A DNA stretch of 64,000 nucleotides from BOG-908 sp965199235 (GCA_965199235.1 CBDAQU010000002.1:2790001-2854000), one strand, 5' to 3'; positions 9,120 through 18,024 are shown, counted from the stretch's first letter. Numbers and translations are program-made. Notes: a model not told the origin generated them from the letters alone.

Positions 9120-9818
9120 CTACTCCTTGTAGCGGTAGCCGATCCCGTAAAGCGTTTCGAAGGCGTTGAACTCGCCGTCGGTCTGGCGGAATTTCTTGCG
9201 CACGCGCTTGATGTGGCTGTCGATGGTGCGGTCGTCGACGTAGGTGTTCTCGCCGTAGGCGGCGTCGATCAGCTGGTCGCGGCTCTTCACCATGCCCGGG
9301 CGGGCGGCGAGGGTCTTGACCAGCAGGAACTCGGTCACCGTCAACTGGATGTCGACCCCCTTCCAGATGCACTGGTGCTTGGTCTCGTCGAGCACGAGGT
9401 CGCCGCGGGTCAGTATGCCGCCGGCGGGCGTGCCGGAGCCCTCGGCGCGGCTGCTCTCGTTGCGCCGGAGCAGGGCGCGTATGCGCTCGATCAGCAGGCG
9501 CTGGCTGAACGGCTTGGTGATGTAGTCGTCCGCGCCGAGGCGCAGGCCCATCAGTTCGTCCACCTCCTCGTCCTTGCTGGTCAGGAAGATCACCGGCATC
9601 TGGGTGCGCGCGCGCAGGCGCTGCAGCAGTTCCATGCCGTCCATCCGCGGCATCTTGATGTCCAGCACGGCGAGGTCCACCGGCTTGGCGTTGATCGCCT
9701 GCAACGCGCTCTCGCCGTCGGTGTACGTGCGTACCGCATACCCCTCCTGCTCCAGCGTCATCGACACGCTGGTCAGAATGTTGCGGTCGTCATCGACCAG
9801 GGCGATGGTGTGCTTCAT
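9120..9818 (-). CDS. chvI: ChvI-type response regulator (OmpR/PhoB family)
   Basis: DNA-binding response regulator, 232 aa, starting MKHTIALVDDDRNILTSVSM, which is very close to ChvI of the ChvG/ChvI envelope-stress and acid-sensing system of alphaproteobacteria. The receiver domain (1-120) has the acidic pair DDD at 9-11, phospho-acceptor Asp in VLDIKMPRMDG and Lys in DDYITKPF. The winged helix (about 135-230) ends in YGIGYRYKE. In many alphaproteobacteria chvI lies divergent from pckA with chvG downstream. Here pckA is nearby and divergent, but a convergent glycosyltransferase ends 23 bp beyond the stop, so the sensor kinase is not adjacent. Confidence 0.92.
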   Translation of the reverse strand: MKHTIALVDDDRNILTSVSMTLEQEGYAVRTYTDGESALQAINAKPVDLAVLDIKMPRMDGMELLQRLRARTQMPVIFLTSKDEEVDELMGLRLGADDYITKPFSQRLLIERIRALLRRNESSRAEGSGTPAGGILTRGDLVLDETKHQCIWKGVDIQLTVTEFLLVKTLAARPGMVKSRDQLIDAAYGENTYVDDRTIDSHIKRVRKKFRQTDGEFNAFETLYGIGYRYKE

Positions 9819-9869
9819 GGCGCGGGGCTTCCGGGGACTGGCTGGGTGCGGTCTGTCTGGTTCGGGAGT

Positions 9870-10664
9870 GTGGCGTATCACACCGCAGGAGAGAAAGCGC
9901 TGGGACAGACCTTGGAGGCAGCGTCCGATACCGGTTTCGCCGCGCGTTGCCTGTGGCGGGCGGCCCGCGCCGCCACGCTGGCCACACAGTCTGGCGGGCA
10001 GCCCTTTGCGGCCCTGGTGACGCCTGCGGTCGCACCGGACGGCAGTGCGCTGTTGCTGCTGTCCGGGCTGTCGGTCCATACGCGGCACCTGCTGGCCGAA
10101 CCGCGCTGCGCCCTGATGGTGAGCGGGGCTCCTGACGGGCCGAACCCGCAAACCGCGGCGCGGCTGACGGTGACCGGGCGGGCCGCGCAGGAGACCGACC
10201 AGAGGTGGCGGCACTACTGGCTGGAGCGCCATCCCTATGCCGGCTTTTATGCCGGCCTGGCGGATTTCCGCCTCTGGCGCATGGTCCCAGAGGCGGGGCA
10301 TTTCGTGGCCGGGTTCGGCCGCGCGGGCGCGCTCACGCGTGCCGAGCTGGCGCCGCCGGCCGAGGTGGCCGACGCGCTGGACACGTCGGCCGAGCGCATC
10401 GTCGGCCATTGCAACGCCGATCATTCCGATGCACTGGCCCTGCTTGCGGGCACGGAGCCGGCCAGTGCGGTGCGGATGATCGGCGTCGACCAGGACGGAT
10501 TCGACGTGGCGGCTGACGATGCCATAGTCCGTGTGCCTTTCGACAGGCCGGTTGCCGATGCGCTTGGCGTGCGTGCAGCGCTGGTGCGCATGGTGACGGC
10601 GGCGCGCAACGCCGATGGACGAGCGGCGCCGGGTGAGCCGGGCGAACAGGGAGCGGAGAGATGA
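9870..10664 (+). CDS. FMN-binding split-barrel protein with DUF2470 domain (HugZ-like)
   Basis: A 264-aa protein of the pyridoxamine-phosphate-oxidase-like split-barrel group. The barrel covers about residues 10-165 and a C-terminal DUF2470 domain about 175-255, containing the conserved HCNADHSDAL. Relatives include HugZ/HutZ-type heme-utilisation proteins, but many members are uncharacterised, so heme use is only a suggestion. The start is uncertain: GTG 9870 is the most upstream plausible codon after the divergent chvI, and CTG or TTG codons follow at 9900 and 9912. The stop overlaps pckA by ATGA, so both are co-translated. Confidence 0.78.
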   Translation: MAYHTAGEKALGQTLEAASDTGFAARCLWRAARAATLATQSGGQPFAALVTPAVAPDGSALLLLSGLSVHTRHLLAEPRCALMVSGAPDGPNPQTAARLTVTGRAAQETDQRWRHYWLERHPYAGFYAGLADFRLWRMVPEAGHFVAGFGRAGALTRAELAPPAEVADALDTSAERIVGHCNADHSDALALLAGTEPASAVRMIGVDQDGFDVAADDAIVRVPFDRPVADALGVRAALVRMVTAARNADGRAAPGEPGEQGAER

Positions 10665-12304
10665 ACGCCGAGACGAAGCTGCAGACGACCGGGGGCGTCC
10701 GGTCCGGCCACGGCACCGAGCATGGCTCGCCGCTGGGCGGATCTGGCGTGCAGCATCCGTTGAGCGTGCACGCCAACCTGACGGCGCCGCTGCTGGTGGC
10801 CCATGCGCTGCGCCGCAACGAGGGGCGGCTGTCTGCGGACGGCGCGCTGATCGTGTGCACAGGCGTGCATACCGGCCGTTCGGTGGCCGACAAATACGTG
10901 GTCGACGAGCCGGCCACGACGGCCGAGATCTGGTGGGGCCGCGTCAACCAGAAGCTGCCGGAACAGAAATTTGCGGCGCTGAAGCATCGCGTGCAGGCTT
11001 ACCTGCAGGGCCGCGAGCTGTTCACCCAGGACCTGTACGCCGGCGCCGACCCCGCCCGGCGTGTGCGTGTGCGTCTGGTCAGCCCCAGCGCCTGGCACGC
11101 GCTGTTCGCGCGCAACATGTTCATCCGCCCACCGGCCAGCGAGTTGCCCGGTTTCGAGCCCGATTACGTGATCCTGCACGCGCCCGACTTCCAGGCCGAC
11201 CCGGCCATCGACGGCGTCCGCAGCACCACCGCGGTTGCCCTGTCGTTCGCGCAGAAGACCATCGTGATCGCCGGCACCGAGTATGCTGGCGAGATCAAGA
11301 AATCGATCTTCACCGTCATGAACTGGACGCTGCCGGACGACGGCGTGATGCCGATGCATTGCAGCGCCAACATCGGGCCGGACGGCGACACCGCGCTGTT
11401 CTTCGGCCTGTCTGGCACCGGCAAGACCACGCTCAGCTCAGACCCTCACCGGGAGCTGATCGGCGACGACGAGCATGGCTGGGGGCCTGACGGCGTTTTC
11501 AACTTCGAGGGAGGCTGCTACGCCAAGGTGATCAACCTGTCGGCCGAGGCGGAGCCGCAGATATGGAACGCCACGCACCGGTTCGGCACCGTGCTGGAGA
11601 ACGTGGTTGCCGACCCGTGCGGCCGGCTGGACCTGAACGACCCCGCCTTCACCGAGAACACGCGCGCCTGCTATCCGATCGAGTTCATCCCCAACGCGTC
11701 CGCCTCCGGCCGCGGCAGCCAGCCGAAGAACGTGATCTTCCTCACCGCCGACGCCTTCGGCGTGCTGCCGCCCATTGCCAAGCTGACGCCCGCGCAGGCG
11801 ATGTACCACTTCCTCAGCGGCTACACCGCGCGGGTGGCGGGCACTGAGAAGGGTCTGGGGCGCGAACCGCAGGCAACGTTTTCCACCTGTTTCGGCGCGC
11901 CGTTCCTGCCGCGCCAGCCCGAGGTGTACGGCAAGCTGCTGGAGCGACTGATCGAGCGGGAAGGGGCGGCCTGCTGGCTGGTCAACACCGGCTGGACCGG
12001 CGGCAAGCACGGCGTGGGAAAGCGCATGGCGATCGGCCACACGCGCGCGCTGCTGCGGGCGGTGCTGGACGGGTCGCTGAACGCGGCGCAGTTCACCCCC
12101 GACCCGTTCTTCGGGCTGATGATCCCGCGCGACGTGGAGGGCATCCCCAACGAGGTTCTGGACCCGCGCCTCTCCTGGGCCGATCCGGCCGAGTACGACC
12201 GCACGGCGGCCGATCTGGTGCGTCGGTTCGAGGCGAACTTCGAGACGTTCGCGGGCGTGGTGGGCGATGATGTGAAAGCCGCGGCCATACGGGCTGCGGC
12301 TTAG
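10661..12304 (+). CDS. pckA: Phosphoenolpyruvate carboxykinase (ATP)
   Basis: Converts oxaloacetate plus ATP to phosphoenolpyruvate and CO2, the entry to gluconeogenesis; 547 aa, normal length. The signature nucleotide loop GLSGTGKTTLS and the metal-binding stretch GDDEHGW follow in order, then FNFEGGCYAK. CTGVHTGRS near residue 67 is the substrate-binding segment. ATG 10661 overlaps the previous stop, with GGAGAG just upstream. ChvI controls pckA in rhizobia, and the nearby divergent chvI makes the same plausible here. The alternative GTP-dependent enzyme is excluded by these motifs. Confidence 0.97.
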   Translation: MNAETKLQTTGGVRSGHGTEHGSPLGGSGVQHPLSVHANLTAPLLVAHALRRNEGRLSADGALIVCTGVHTGRSVADKYVVDEPATTAEIWWGRVNQKLPEQKFAALKHRVQAYLQGRELFTQDLYAGADPARRVRVRLVSPSAWHALFARNMFIRPPASELPGFEPDYVILHAPDFQADPAIDGVRSTTAVALSFAQKTIVIAGTEYAGEIKKSIFTVMNWTLPDDGVMPMHCSANIGPDGDTALFFGLSGTGKTTLSSDPHRELIGDDEHGWGPDGVFNFEGGCYAKVINLSAEAEPQIWNATHRFGTVLENVVADPCGRLDLNDPAFTENTRACYPIEFIPNASASGRGSQPKNVIFLTADAFGVLPPIAKLTPAQAMYHFLSGYTARVAGTEKGLGREPQATFSTCFGAPFLPRQPEVYGKLLERLIEREGAACWLVNTGWTGGKHGVGKRMAIGHTRALLRAVLDGSLNAAQFTPDPFFGLMIPRDVEGIPNEVLDPRLSWADPAEYDRTAADLVRRFEANFETFAGVVGDDVKAAAIRAAA

Positions 12305-12315
12305 GAAGCAAGCCC

Positions 12316-12888
12316 TTGCCAAACCCGGCAAGCCCGCCCGAGTCGGACCGCGCCTGCTCCCGCGAGGAATACAGACGCTGGTGCGAGGCACAGCCGACGG
12401 GCCGCTACGAGCGGGTGGACGGGCGTGTTGTCCGCATGGCGGCCGAACGTGGTGGCCATCTCCGCGCCAAGGGCGCCGTTTACAGGGCGCTTATCCGGGC
12501 GGTCGGCGCCGCGAGCATCGCCTGCCAGGCGCTGCCGGATGGCGCGACGGTCGAGACGGGCGACAGCGACTACGAGCCGGACGCGCTGGTCAACTGCGGT
12601 GAGCCGATGGCCGACGACGCGATCGCCGCGCCGAACCCGGTGGTGGTGGTCGAGGTTCTGTTCCCCGGCGCGGCTTCCGTCGATACGAGTGGCAAGCTTG
12701 CCGGTTATTTCAGGGTTGCCTCCATCGTTCACCACCTGATCGGTCATCCGACGAAGCGGAGCGTCGTGCATCACAGCCGCGACGGCGCCGGCATACTCAC
12801 CCGGATTTTCGCGGCCGGCCCGATCGAGCTCGATCCGCCTGGCCTGACGATCACCGTCGAAGAGATCTATGGGGATGCGCAGGCCTAG
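12316..12888 (+). CDS. Uma2 family protein (PD-(D/E)XK nuclease fold)
   Basis: A 190-aa protein of the Uma2 group (DUF820), which has a restriction-endonuclease-like fold but mostly unknown function. It shows the family pattern: YEPDALV (Asp), VVVVEVLFPGA (Glu) and a downstream Lys-Tyr pair in GKLAGYF. The start is TTG 12316, preceded by AGGAAG at 12303-12308, 11 bp after pckA, so it may be co-transcribed. The family is common in cyanobacteria and in high-GC soil bacteria, often as solitary genes. The last 4 bp overlap the convergent phosphatase gene. Confidence 0.85.
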   Translation: MPNPASPPESDRACSREEYRRWCEAQPTGRYERVDGRVVRMAAERGGHLRAKGAVYRALIRAVGAASIACQALPDGATVETGDSDYEPDALVNCGEPMADDAIAAPNPVVVVEVLFPGAASVDTSGKLAGYFRVASIVHHLIGHPTKRSVVHHSRDGAGILTRIFAAGPIELDPPGLTITVEEIYGDAQA

Positions 12889-13505
12889 ATATCCGCCCCC
12901 TCGTTGACGACCACCACGCGCCAGCCGGCTTCGAACCGCTCCAGCACCGTCAGCGACAGGTTCTGCACCGACAGATGCAGTGCCGCGCGTGCGCCCACGC
13001 CCAAGGCGTGGGCGATGGCGGCGCGGATGGCGCCGCCATGGCTGATGCAGACGAGGTCGTGCCCGAAATGGTCCACCGCCAGCCGCTCCAGCGCCTCGCC
13101 TACCCGGTCCAGCACGTGCTCCATGCTTTCTCCGCCGGGCGGCGTTTCCTCTGCGCTCAACGGCCAGAACGGGTGGGCGGGGTCGGTCAGGCGGGCGGGC
13201 AGGTCGGCGTGCCGCAAGCCCTGCCATTCGCCCAGATCCTGCTCGGTCAGCCCTGGCTCGACGGTGGCGGGGCAGGCCGGGTAGCCGGCGCGGTGGATGA
13301 CCTCGGCGGTGTCCCTGGTGCGGCGCAGCGGGGTCACGAACCATGCGGCCTGACGCGGCAGGCGGGCGGCCAGCGCGCGGTGCACCGACGCCTGTTCGGC
13401 CAGGCTCTCGGCCGACAGTTCCACGTCCATTCGGCCGTAGAGGACGGCGCGTGCGGTTTCGTCGACGATGGCGTGGCGAATGAGCCAGAAGCGGGTGCAG
13501 TCCAT
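12885..13505 (-). CDS. Histidine phosphatase family protein
   Basis: A 206-aa member of the phosphoglycerate-mutase-like branch-1 histidine phosphatases. The catalytic RHA motif is at residues 9-11 (FWLIRHAIVD), the general acid region is LTEQDLGEWQGL, and the second catalytic His is in ISHGGAIRA. The sequence resembles alpha-ribazole phosphatase (CobC) and broad-specificity phosphatases; no cobalamin genes are nearby, so the substrate is open. It stands alone, starting at ATG 13505 downstream of an A/T-rich repeat. Confidence 0.85.
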   Translation of the reverse strand: MDCTRFWLIRHAIVDETARAVLYGRMDVELSAESLAEQASVHRALAARLPRQAAWFVTPLRRTRDTAEVIHRAGYPACPATVEPGLTEQDLGEWQGLRHADLPARLTDPAHPFWPLSAEETPPGGESMEHVLDRVGEALERLAVDHFGHDLVCISHGGAIRAAIAHALGVGARAALHLSVQNLSLTVLERFEAGWRVVVVNEGADI

Positions 13506-13523
13506 GGAAGATGTTATTTAAGA

Positions 13524-13617
13524 GTTCTTTTTTGAAAAAAAGAACCAAAAAACTTTTGATTCCTGGTTGCGCCCTGACAGTCACAAAAGTCTTTTGCTTC
13601 TTTCTTCAGAAAAGAAG
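13524..13617. repeat. A/T-rich double inverted repeat, likely terminator
   Basis: Two inverted repeats lie between the exporter permease stop and the phosphatase start. The first is GTTCTTTTTT (13524-13533) against AAAAAAAGAAC (13535-13545). The second is CTTCTTT (13597-13603) against AAAGAAG (13611-13617). Both stand out from the GC-rich surroundings. The second lies directly 3' of the minus-strand permease and could terminate that operon. A shorter related run (TTCTCTGAAAAAGAA) occurs at 27068-27082. Confidence 0.55.
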
Positions 13618-13624
13618 ACCTTTC

Positions 13625-14422
13625 TTATTCCCCGAGGTTCATCAACGAGCCATTGCGCCTGGCGCTGGCGAATTGCTGCGTAAACAGCGCCATCGCCAGC
13701 ACCATCCAGCCGATGTTCAACCCCAGCGCCCATCCCAGATGGTCCCAGCGGATCACGCCCTGGCCGAGTGCCGCCCGCAGCCCTTCGAACACATGCGCCG
13801 CGGGCAGTGCCAGCGCCACGTATTGCAGCCAGTGCGGCAGCACCGCGACCGGGTAGTAAACGCAGGCGATCGGCGCCAGGCCGATCAGCATGGACCACAC
13901 CAGGCTTTCCGCCCCGCCGCCCTGGCTGAGGATCAGCGCCACGCAGCCGAGCGCGATCCACCAGCCCATCAGGACGAGGTTGACGACGAACAGCATCAGC
14001 ACCGGTCCGACCGAGAGAATGTTGAAATGGTAGAGCAGCGCCGCGAGAACGGCGGCCGGCAGCACGCCCAGCAACATGCGCACCCCGGACATGCCGACCA
14101 GAGCCGCCAGCAGCTCCCACGGACGCAGGGGGGATACGAAGATGTGGCCGAGGTTGCGCGACCAGATCTCCTCCATGAACGTGACCGCGAAGCCAAGGTG
14201 GCTGCGCAGCGCCGTCTCCCACAGGATGACGCCGCCCAGCAGCATGCCGATGGTGATGGCGCCATGGTTGCCGATGCGGGCGGCGAAGAAGCGCGACGTA
14301 AAACCCCAGATCACCATCTGCAGCACCGGCCAGTAGGCGAGGTCCAGCAGGCGCGGCCAGGAGCGGCGAAACAGCGTGAGGTGGCGGTACATCAGTCCCC
14401 AGATGCGTCGCAGCGAGCTCAT
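13625..14422 (-). CDS. ABC-2 type transporter permease
   Basis: A 265-aa inner-membrane protein with about six hydrophobic helices, resembling the NodJ/ABC-2 export permease family (PF01061). It begins MSSLRRIWGLMYRHL, a cytoplasmic amphipathic start typical of this family. ATG 14422 overlaps the stop of the ATP-binding gene by ATGA, which fixes the start and implies coupled translation. Together they would make one exporter; NodIJ relatives move lipo-oligosaccharides, while others move drugs or polysaccharides. The cargo is unknown. Confidence 0.88.
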   Translation of the reverse strand: MSSLRRIWGLMYRHLTLFRRSWPRLLDLAYWPVLQMVIWGFTSRFFAARIGNHGAITIGMLLGGVILWETALRSHLGFAVTFMEEIWSRNLGHIFVSPLRPWELLAALVGMSGVRMLLGVLPAAVLAALLYHFNILSVGPVLMLFVVNLVLMGWWIALGCVALILSQGGGAESLVWSMLIGLAPIACVYYPVAVLPHWLQYVALALPAAHVFEGLRAALGQGVIRWDHLGWALGLNIGWMVLAMALFTQQFASARRNGSLMNLGE

Positions 14423-15216
14423 GCGCCCACCTCCGAGCGCTCGCCCATCTCGGTAAGCTCGCCCAACTCCGCCGGTTCGCCATGCAAGGCGGGGCGGCGG
14501 GAGCGGGCAATGTCGAGGAACACGTCCTCCAGGTCGTTTCGGTTGTAGCGGGTGAGGAGGTCCTGCGTGGTGCCGCGGTCCACGATGCGGCCCTGCTTCA
14601 TCATCAGCACGTGGCCGCACAGCCGCGCCACCTCGTCCATGTTGTGGCTGGCGAGCAGGATGCTGCACCCTGACTCCGTCCGGTAGCGTTCCAGCCAGCT
14701 GCGCACCAGGTCGCCGGTATCTGGATCGAGCGATGCGGTAGGCTCGTCGAGCAGCAGCAGCTCGGGCCGGTTGATCAGCGATTTGGCCAGCGCCACGCGG
14801 GTTTTCTGCCCCGCCGAAAGCTGGCCCGCAGGACGGTCGATGAAGGCGCCCAGATCCAGCTCGCGCGTCAGTTCGCGAACACGCTGTTCCACCTGGCGAA
14901 CGTTGTAGAGGTGGCAGTAGACGCGCAGGTTTTCGGCAACCGTCAGCCGGTGCGGCAGCGCCACGTAGGGGGAGGAGAAATTCACCCGCGCGAGGGCGGC
15001 GAACCGGTCGCGCGCCATGTCGTGGCCGAGCACGGTGATGCGCCCGGACGTGGGCACCAGCAGGCCGAGCAGCATGGCGATCGTGGTGGTCTTGCCGGCG
15101 CCGTTGCCGCCGAGCAGGCCCACGGTCGCCCCGCGCGGCACCGTGAAGCTGATGTCGTTCACCGCCGGCGCGGCGCGGTAGCGTTTGGTGAGCGACCTGA
15201 CTTCGATTGCATGCAT
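14419..15216 (-). CDS. ABC transporter ATP-binding protein
   Basis: A 265-aa ATPase of the ABC-2 (drug or polysaccharide exporter) group. It carries the Walker A loop GGNGAGKTT, the signature LSAGQKTRVALAKSL, Walker B LLLLDEPTASLDPDT and the switch His in LLASHNMDEVA. It is first in a two-gene operon with the permease. It has the simple NodI/CcmA-type architecture with a short C-terminal tail, not a fused permease. Confidence 0.93.
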   Translation of the reverse strand: MHAIEVRSLTKRYRAAPAVNDISFTVPRGATVGLLGGNGAGKTTTIAMLLGLLVPTSGRITVLGHDMARDRFAALARVNFSSPYVALPHRLTVAENLRVYCHLYNVRQVEQRVRELTRELDLGAFIDRPAGQLSAGQKTRVALAKSLINRPELLLLDEPTASLDPDTGDLVRSWLERYRTESGCSILLASHNMDEVARLCGHVLMMKQGRIVDRGTTQDLLTRYNRNDLEDVFLDIARSRRPALHGEPAELGELTEMGERSEVGA

Positions 15217-15327
15217 CGTGATGCGGATTACCCCCTCCCGCGCGTATCCGCCAGCGCCGCCTGTCGAACCGGGTTCAAAACGTTCTGGTGCGGCTTTGAG
15301 GTTACATCAAACCCGGCCGCAGCGTGA

Positions 15328-15897
15328 TCATGCCAAGCGGCCGAGGCCGCTCCGGAAGCGCAAGGCATTCTGCACATAGGCGGGCGCCGTCATCGCGAAG
15401 CGCGCGCGCTCCTCCTCGCCGAGCACGCGCACCAGCTTGGCGGGCGTGCCTGCCCACATTTCGTTCTGGCCGATGCGCTTGCCTGGAGTGAGCACGGCGC
15501 CTGCCGCCAGCACGCCGCCCGGCTCGATCTCCGCGCCGTCGAGCACCACGGCCGCCATCGCGACGAACGTGCGGTCGGCCAGGCGGGCGGCGTGCACGAT
15601 GGCCATGTGGCCGACCGTCACGTCGTCGCCGATCAGGCATTCCATGCCGGGGCCCGGGTTCACGTGCAGGAGGCAGCAATCCTGGATGTTGGTGCGCGCG
15701 CCGATGCGGATCCGGTTGGTGTCGCCGCGCAGCACGCAGGCGAACCAGATGCTGGAGCCTGCGCCGATCTCGACGTCGCCGATGACGGTGGCCGTGGGTG
15801 CGACCCAGGCATCCGCCGCCACGCGCGGGCTGACCCCGTCCAGCGACCAGAGCGGGCCGCCGGGCGGCGCCGGCCGGCTGTGCGAGGCATCGTCCAT
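15328..15897 (-). CDS. Gamma-carbonic anhydrase family protein (hexapeptide repeat)
   Basis: A left-handed beta-helix protein of 189 aa. The zinc-ligand histidines of gamma-carbonic anhydrases appear conserved in LLHVNPG and VGHMAIVH, and the substrate-side Arg is in LRGDTNRIRIG. Relatives (YrdA/PaaY) are either carbonic anhydrases or metal-binding proteins without proven activity, so the reaction is probable, not certain. The normally glycine-rich segment after VGH reads MAIVHAARL. Its ATG shares one base with the argC stop (TGATG), so it is translated with argC. Confidence 0.85.
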   Translation of the reverse strand: MDDASHSRPAPPGGPLWSLDGVSPRVAADAWVAPTATVIGDVEIGAGSSIWFACVLRGDTNRIRIGARTNIQDCCLLHVNPGPGMECLIGDDVTVGHMAIVHAARLADRTFVAMAAVVLDGAEIEPGGVLAAGAVLTPGKRIGQNEMWAGTPAKLVRVLGEEERARFAMTAPAYVQNALRFRSGLGRLA

Positions 15898-16805
15898 CAG
15901 GCCAGTCCCAGCATCAGGCGCAGGTTCTGCAATGCGGCGCCGGAGGCACCCTTGCCCAGATTGTCCAGCCGCGCCACCAGCACGGCCTGCCGGGCGGCCT
16001 CCTCGGCGAACACGTACAAGTCCATCACGTCCGTTCCTGCCAGGTCGTCCGCCCTGAGGCGCGTGGCCCCGCTGCTCACGACGCGGACGACCGCGCTTGC
16101 CTCGTAACGGGCGGCCAGCGCCGCGCGCAGATCGCCGCCGGTGGGCCGTCCGCGCAGCGTGTCCAGATGGAGCGGGATGCTGACCAGCATGCCCTGAAGG
16201 AAGTGGCCGACAGAGGGCAGGAAGATCGGCCGGCGAGTCAGTCCGGCATGGCTCGCCACCTCCGGCGTGTGCTTGTGGTCCAGCCCGAGCCCGTAGGCCT
16301 CGTAGGCCGGGCCGCCCTCGGCCTCGTGCGCCTCGATCATCAGCCGTCCGCCGCCCGAGTAGCCGCTGACGGCGTTGATGCTGATCGGGGTATCGGGCGG
16401 TACCAGCCCTGCATCGACCAGGGGGCGCAGCAGCGCGATTGCGCCTGTGGCGTAGCAGCCGGGGTTGCTGACGCGGCGGGCGGCGGCGATCTGCGCGGGC
16501 TGGGCCTGCCCGAGTTCGGGAAAGCCGTACACCCAGCCGGGCGCGATGCGGTGGGCGGAACTGGCATCGAGCAGGCGCGGCGCGCGCTCGTCCAGCGTAT
16601 CGGCCAGCGCCACGGCGTCGCGCGCCGCGGCATCGGGCAGGCAGAGGATGACGAGGTCGGCTTCGGCCATCACTGCACGCCGTGCCCCGGAATCCTTGCG
16701 CCGTGCCGGATCGATGCTGAGCAGGGCGACAGGCAGCCCTGCCAGGCGCTCGCGTATGCCGAGGCCGGTGGTGCCTGCCTCGCCGTCGATGAACACGGAC
16801 GTCAT
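15897..16805 (-). CDS. argC: N-acetyl-gamma-glutamyl-phosphate reductase (short type)
   Basis: NADPH-dependent reductase of arginine biosynthesis, 302 aa, the shorter ArgC type common in alphaproteobacteria. It starts MTSVFIDGEAGTTGLGIRER, the nucleotide loop of this type, and has the catalytic cysteine in SNPGCYATGAI. The C-terminal FLPSVGHFLQGM and NLGKGASGAA stretches also fit. It sits downstream of rplM-rpsI, a conserved arrangement in this class, with a roughly 240-bp gap containing a strong hairpin. Confidence 0.95.
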   Translation of the reverse strand: MTSVFIDGEAGTTGLGIRERLAGLPVALLSIDPARRKDSGARRAVMAEADLVILCLPDAAARDAVALADTLDERAPRLLDASSAHRIAPGWVYGFPELGQAQPAQIAAARRVSNPGCYATGAIALLRPLVDAGLVPPDTPISINAVSGYSGGGRLMIEAHEAEGGPAYEAYGLGLDHKHTPEVASHAGLTRRPIFLPSVGHFLQGMLVSIPLHLDTLRGRPTGGDLRAALAARYEASAVVRVVSSGATRLRADDLAGTDVMDLYVFAEEAARQAVLVARLDNLGKGASGAALQNLRLMLGLA

Positions 16806-16996
16806 GACCTTGTTGCAGCCGGCGACCGTGCGTCTCGTGCCCCGTGTCGTATGTGAACGACGCTGACGACCATGGTTGCTTCGTCAATCTTGTATATTGC
16901 TCGGTAAACGTGTGGTCTGTTGCCACAGAGCAGTTGATGACATGCGATGCCTTTCCGCAACGACGTCTCCGCGTCTGGGAAACATGGCTACCGGCG

Positions 16997-17032
16997 CTGT
17001 CAGCTTCCAGTCTGAGGACTGAAAGCTGACAG
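16997..17032 (-). terminator. Strong hairpin after rpsI
   Basis: CTGTCAGCTTCCAGTC (16997-17012) pairs with GACTGAAAGCTGACAG (17017-17032) at 15 of 16 positions around a TGAG loop. It lies 13 bp beyond the rpsI stop on the transcribed strand. There is no U-tract, so it is either a non-canonical terminator or a 3'-stabilising structure for the ribosomal-protein mRNA. Confidence 0.6.
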
Positions 17033-17045
17033 CTGATCCCCGAGT

Positions 17046-17552
17046 TCAGCGCTTGCTGAACTGGAAGCTGCGGCGCGCCTTGGCGCGGCCGTATTTCTTG
17101 CGCTCGACGACGCGGCTGTCTCGCGTGAGGAAGCCGGCCGTTTTCAGGATCGGGCGCAAATCCGGCTCGTAATAGGTCAGCGCGCGGCTGATGCCGTGGC
17201 GCAGCGCCCCCGCCTGGCCGGACAGGCCGCCGCCGTTCACCGTGCAGAACACGTCGAACTGGTTGTAGCGGTCGCTGACCAGGAAGGGCTGGGTGATCAG
17301 CATGCGCAGCACCGGGCGGGCGAAATACTGGCCCACCTTCTTGCCGTTCACCTCGATCTCGCCGCGGCCCGCCTTGATCCAGACGCGGGCGATGGCGTTC
17401 TTGCGGCGGCCGGTGGCGTAGCTGCGGCCCAGCGCGTCGCGCTTGGGCTCCCGACGGGGCGCGCCGTCCTCGGCGGTGCCGACGCCGGTGCCGGTCGCGG
17501 CAGTGACGAGGTCCTTGAGGTCGGCGAGCGACCTGGTCTGTGTCTCCGACAT
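17046..17552 (-). CDS. rpsI: 30S ribosomal protein S9
   Basis: Small-subunit ribosomal protein, 168 aa. The S9 core begins near residue 42 (GRSYATGRRKNAIARVW) and includes NGGGLSGQAGA and the C-terminal KKYGRAKARRSFQFSKR, whose last Arg reaches the P-site tRNA. The roughly 40-residue acidic/Ala-rich N-terminal extension is common in alphaproteobacteria. It starts 4 bp after rplM, the universal rplM-rpsI operon. Confidence 0.98.
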   Translation of the reverse strand: MSETQTRSLADLKDLVTAATGTGVGTAEDGAPRREPKRDALGRSYATGRRKNAIARVWIKAGRGEIEVNGKKVGQYFARPVLRMLITQPFLVSDRYNQFDVFCTVNGGGLSGQAGALRHGISRALTYYEPDLRPILKTAGFLTRDSRVVERKKYGRAKARRSFQFSKR

Positions 17553-17556
17553 GATC

Positions 17557-18024
17557 CTAGACCCTCTTGTTCTTGGGGTTCATCCCGGCCACGTCCAGCG
17601 GCGCGGGCTGCTGGCCGGCATGCGGGTGCTCGGCACCGGCATAGACGTAAAGGTGCTTCATCTGCGCGCGCTGCAGCGGGCCGCGGGTGATCATGCGCTC
17701 CACCGCCTTTTGCACCACCTGCTGCGGGCGCTTGCTCTCCAGCCGCTGGCGCACCGTGCGGCCCTTGATGCCGCCGGCATAGCCGGTGTGATAGTAGAAG
17801 ATATCCTGCTCGGCCTTCTTGCCGGTCAGGTGCACCTTTTCCGCGTTGATCACCACGATGTTGTCGCCGCAATCGACGTGCGGGGTGAAGGTGGCCTTGT
17901 GCTTGCCGCGCAGGCGCTGCGCGATGATGGTTGCGAGCCGGCCGAGGACGAGGCCGTCCGCATCGATCAGCGTCCAGGCCTTCGAGACCTCCGCCGGCTT
18001 CAGCGAGCGGGTGGATTTTTGCAT
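17557..18024 (-). CDS. rplM: 50S ribosomal protein L13
   Basis: Large-subunit protein, 155 aa, starting MQKSTRSLKPAEVSKAW. Family motifs present are DADGLVLGRLAT, PHVDCGDNIVVINA and HTGYAGGIKGRT, with the C-terminal AEHPHAGQQP. ATG 18024 is the first gene of the operon. On the minus strand a TTGACC (18084-18079) about 55 bp upstream could be the -35 element of its promoter, although no good -10 is evident. Confidence 0.98.
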   Translation of the reverse strand: MQKSTRSLKPAEVSKAWTLIDADGLVLGRLATIIAQRLRGKHKATFTPHVDCGDNIVVINAEKVHLTGKKAEQDIFYYHTGYAGGIKGRTVRQRLESKRPQQVVQKAVERMITRGPLQRAQMKHLYVYAGAEHPHAGQQPAPLDVAGMNPKNKRV

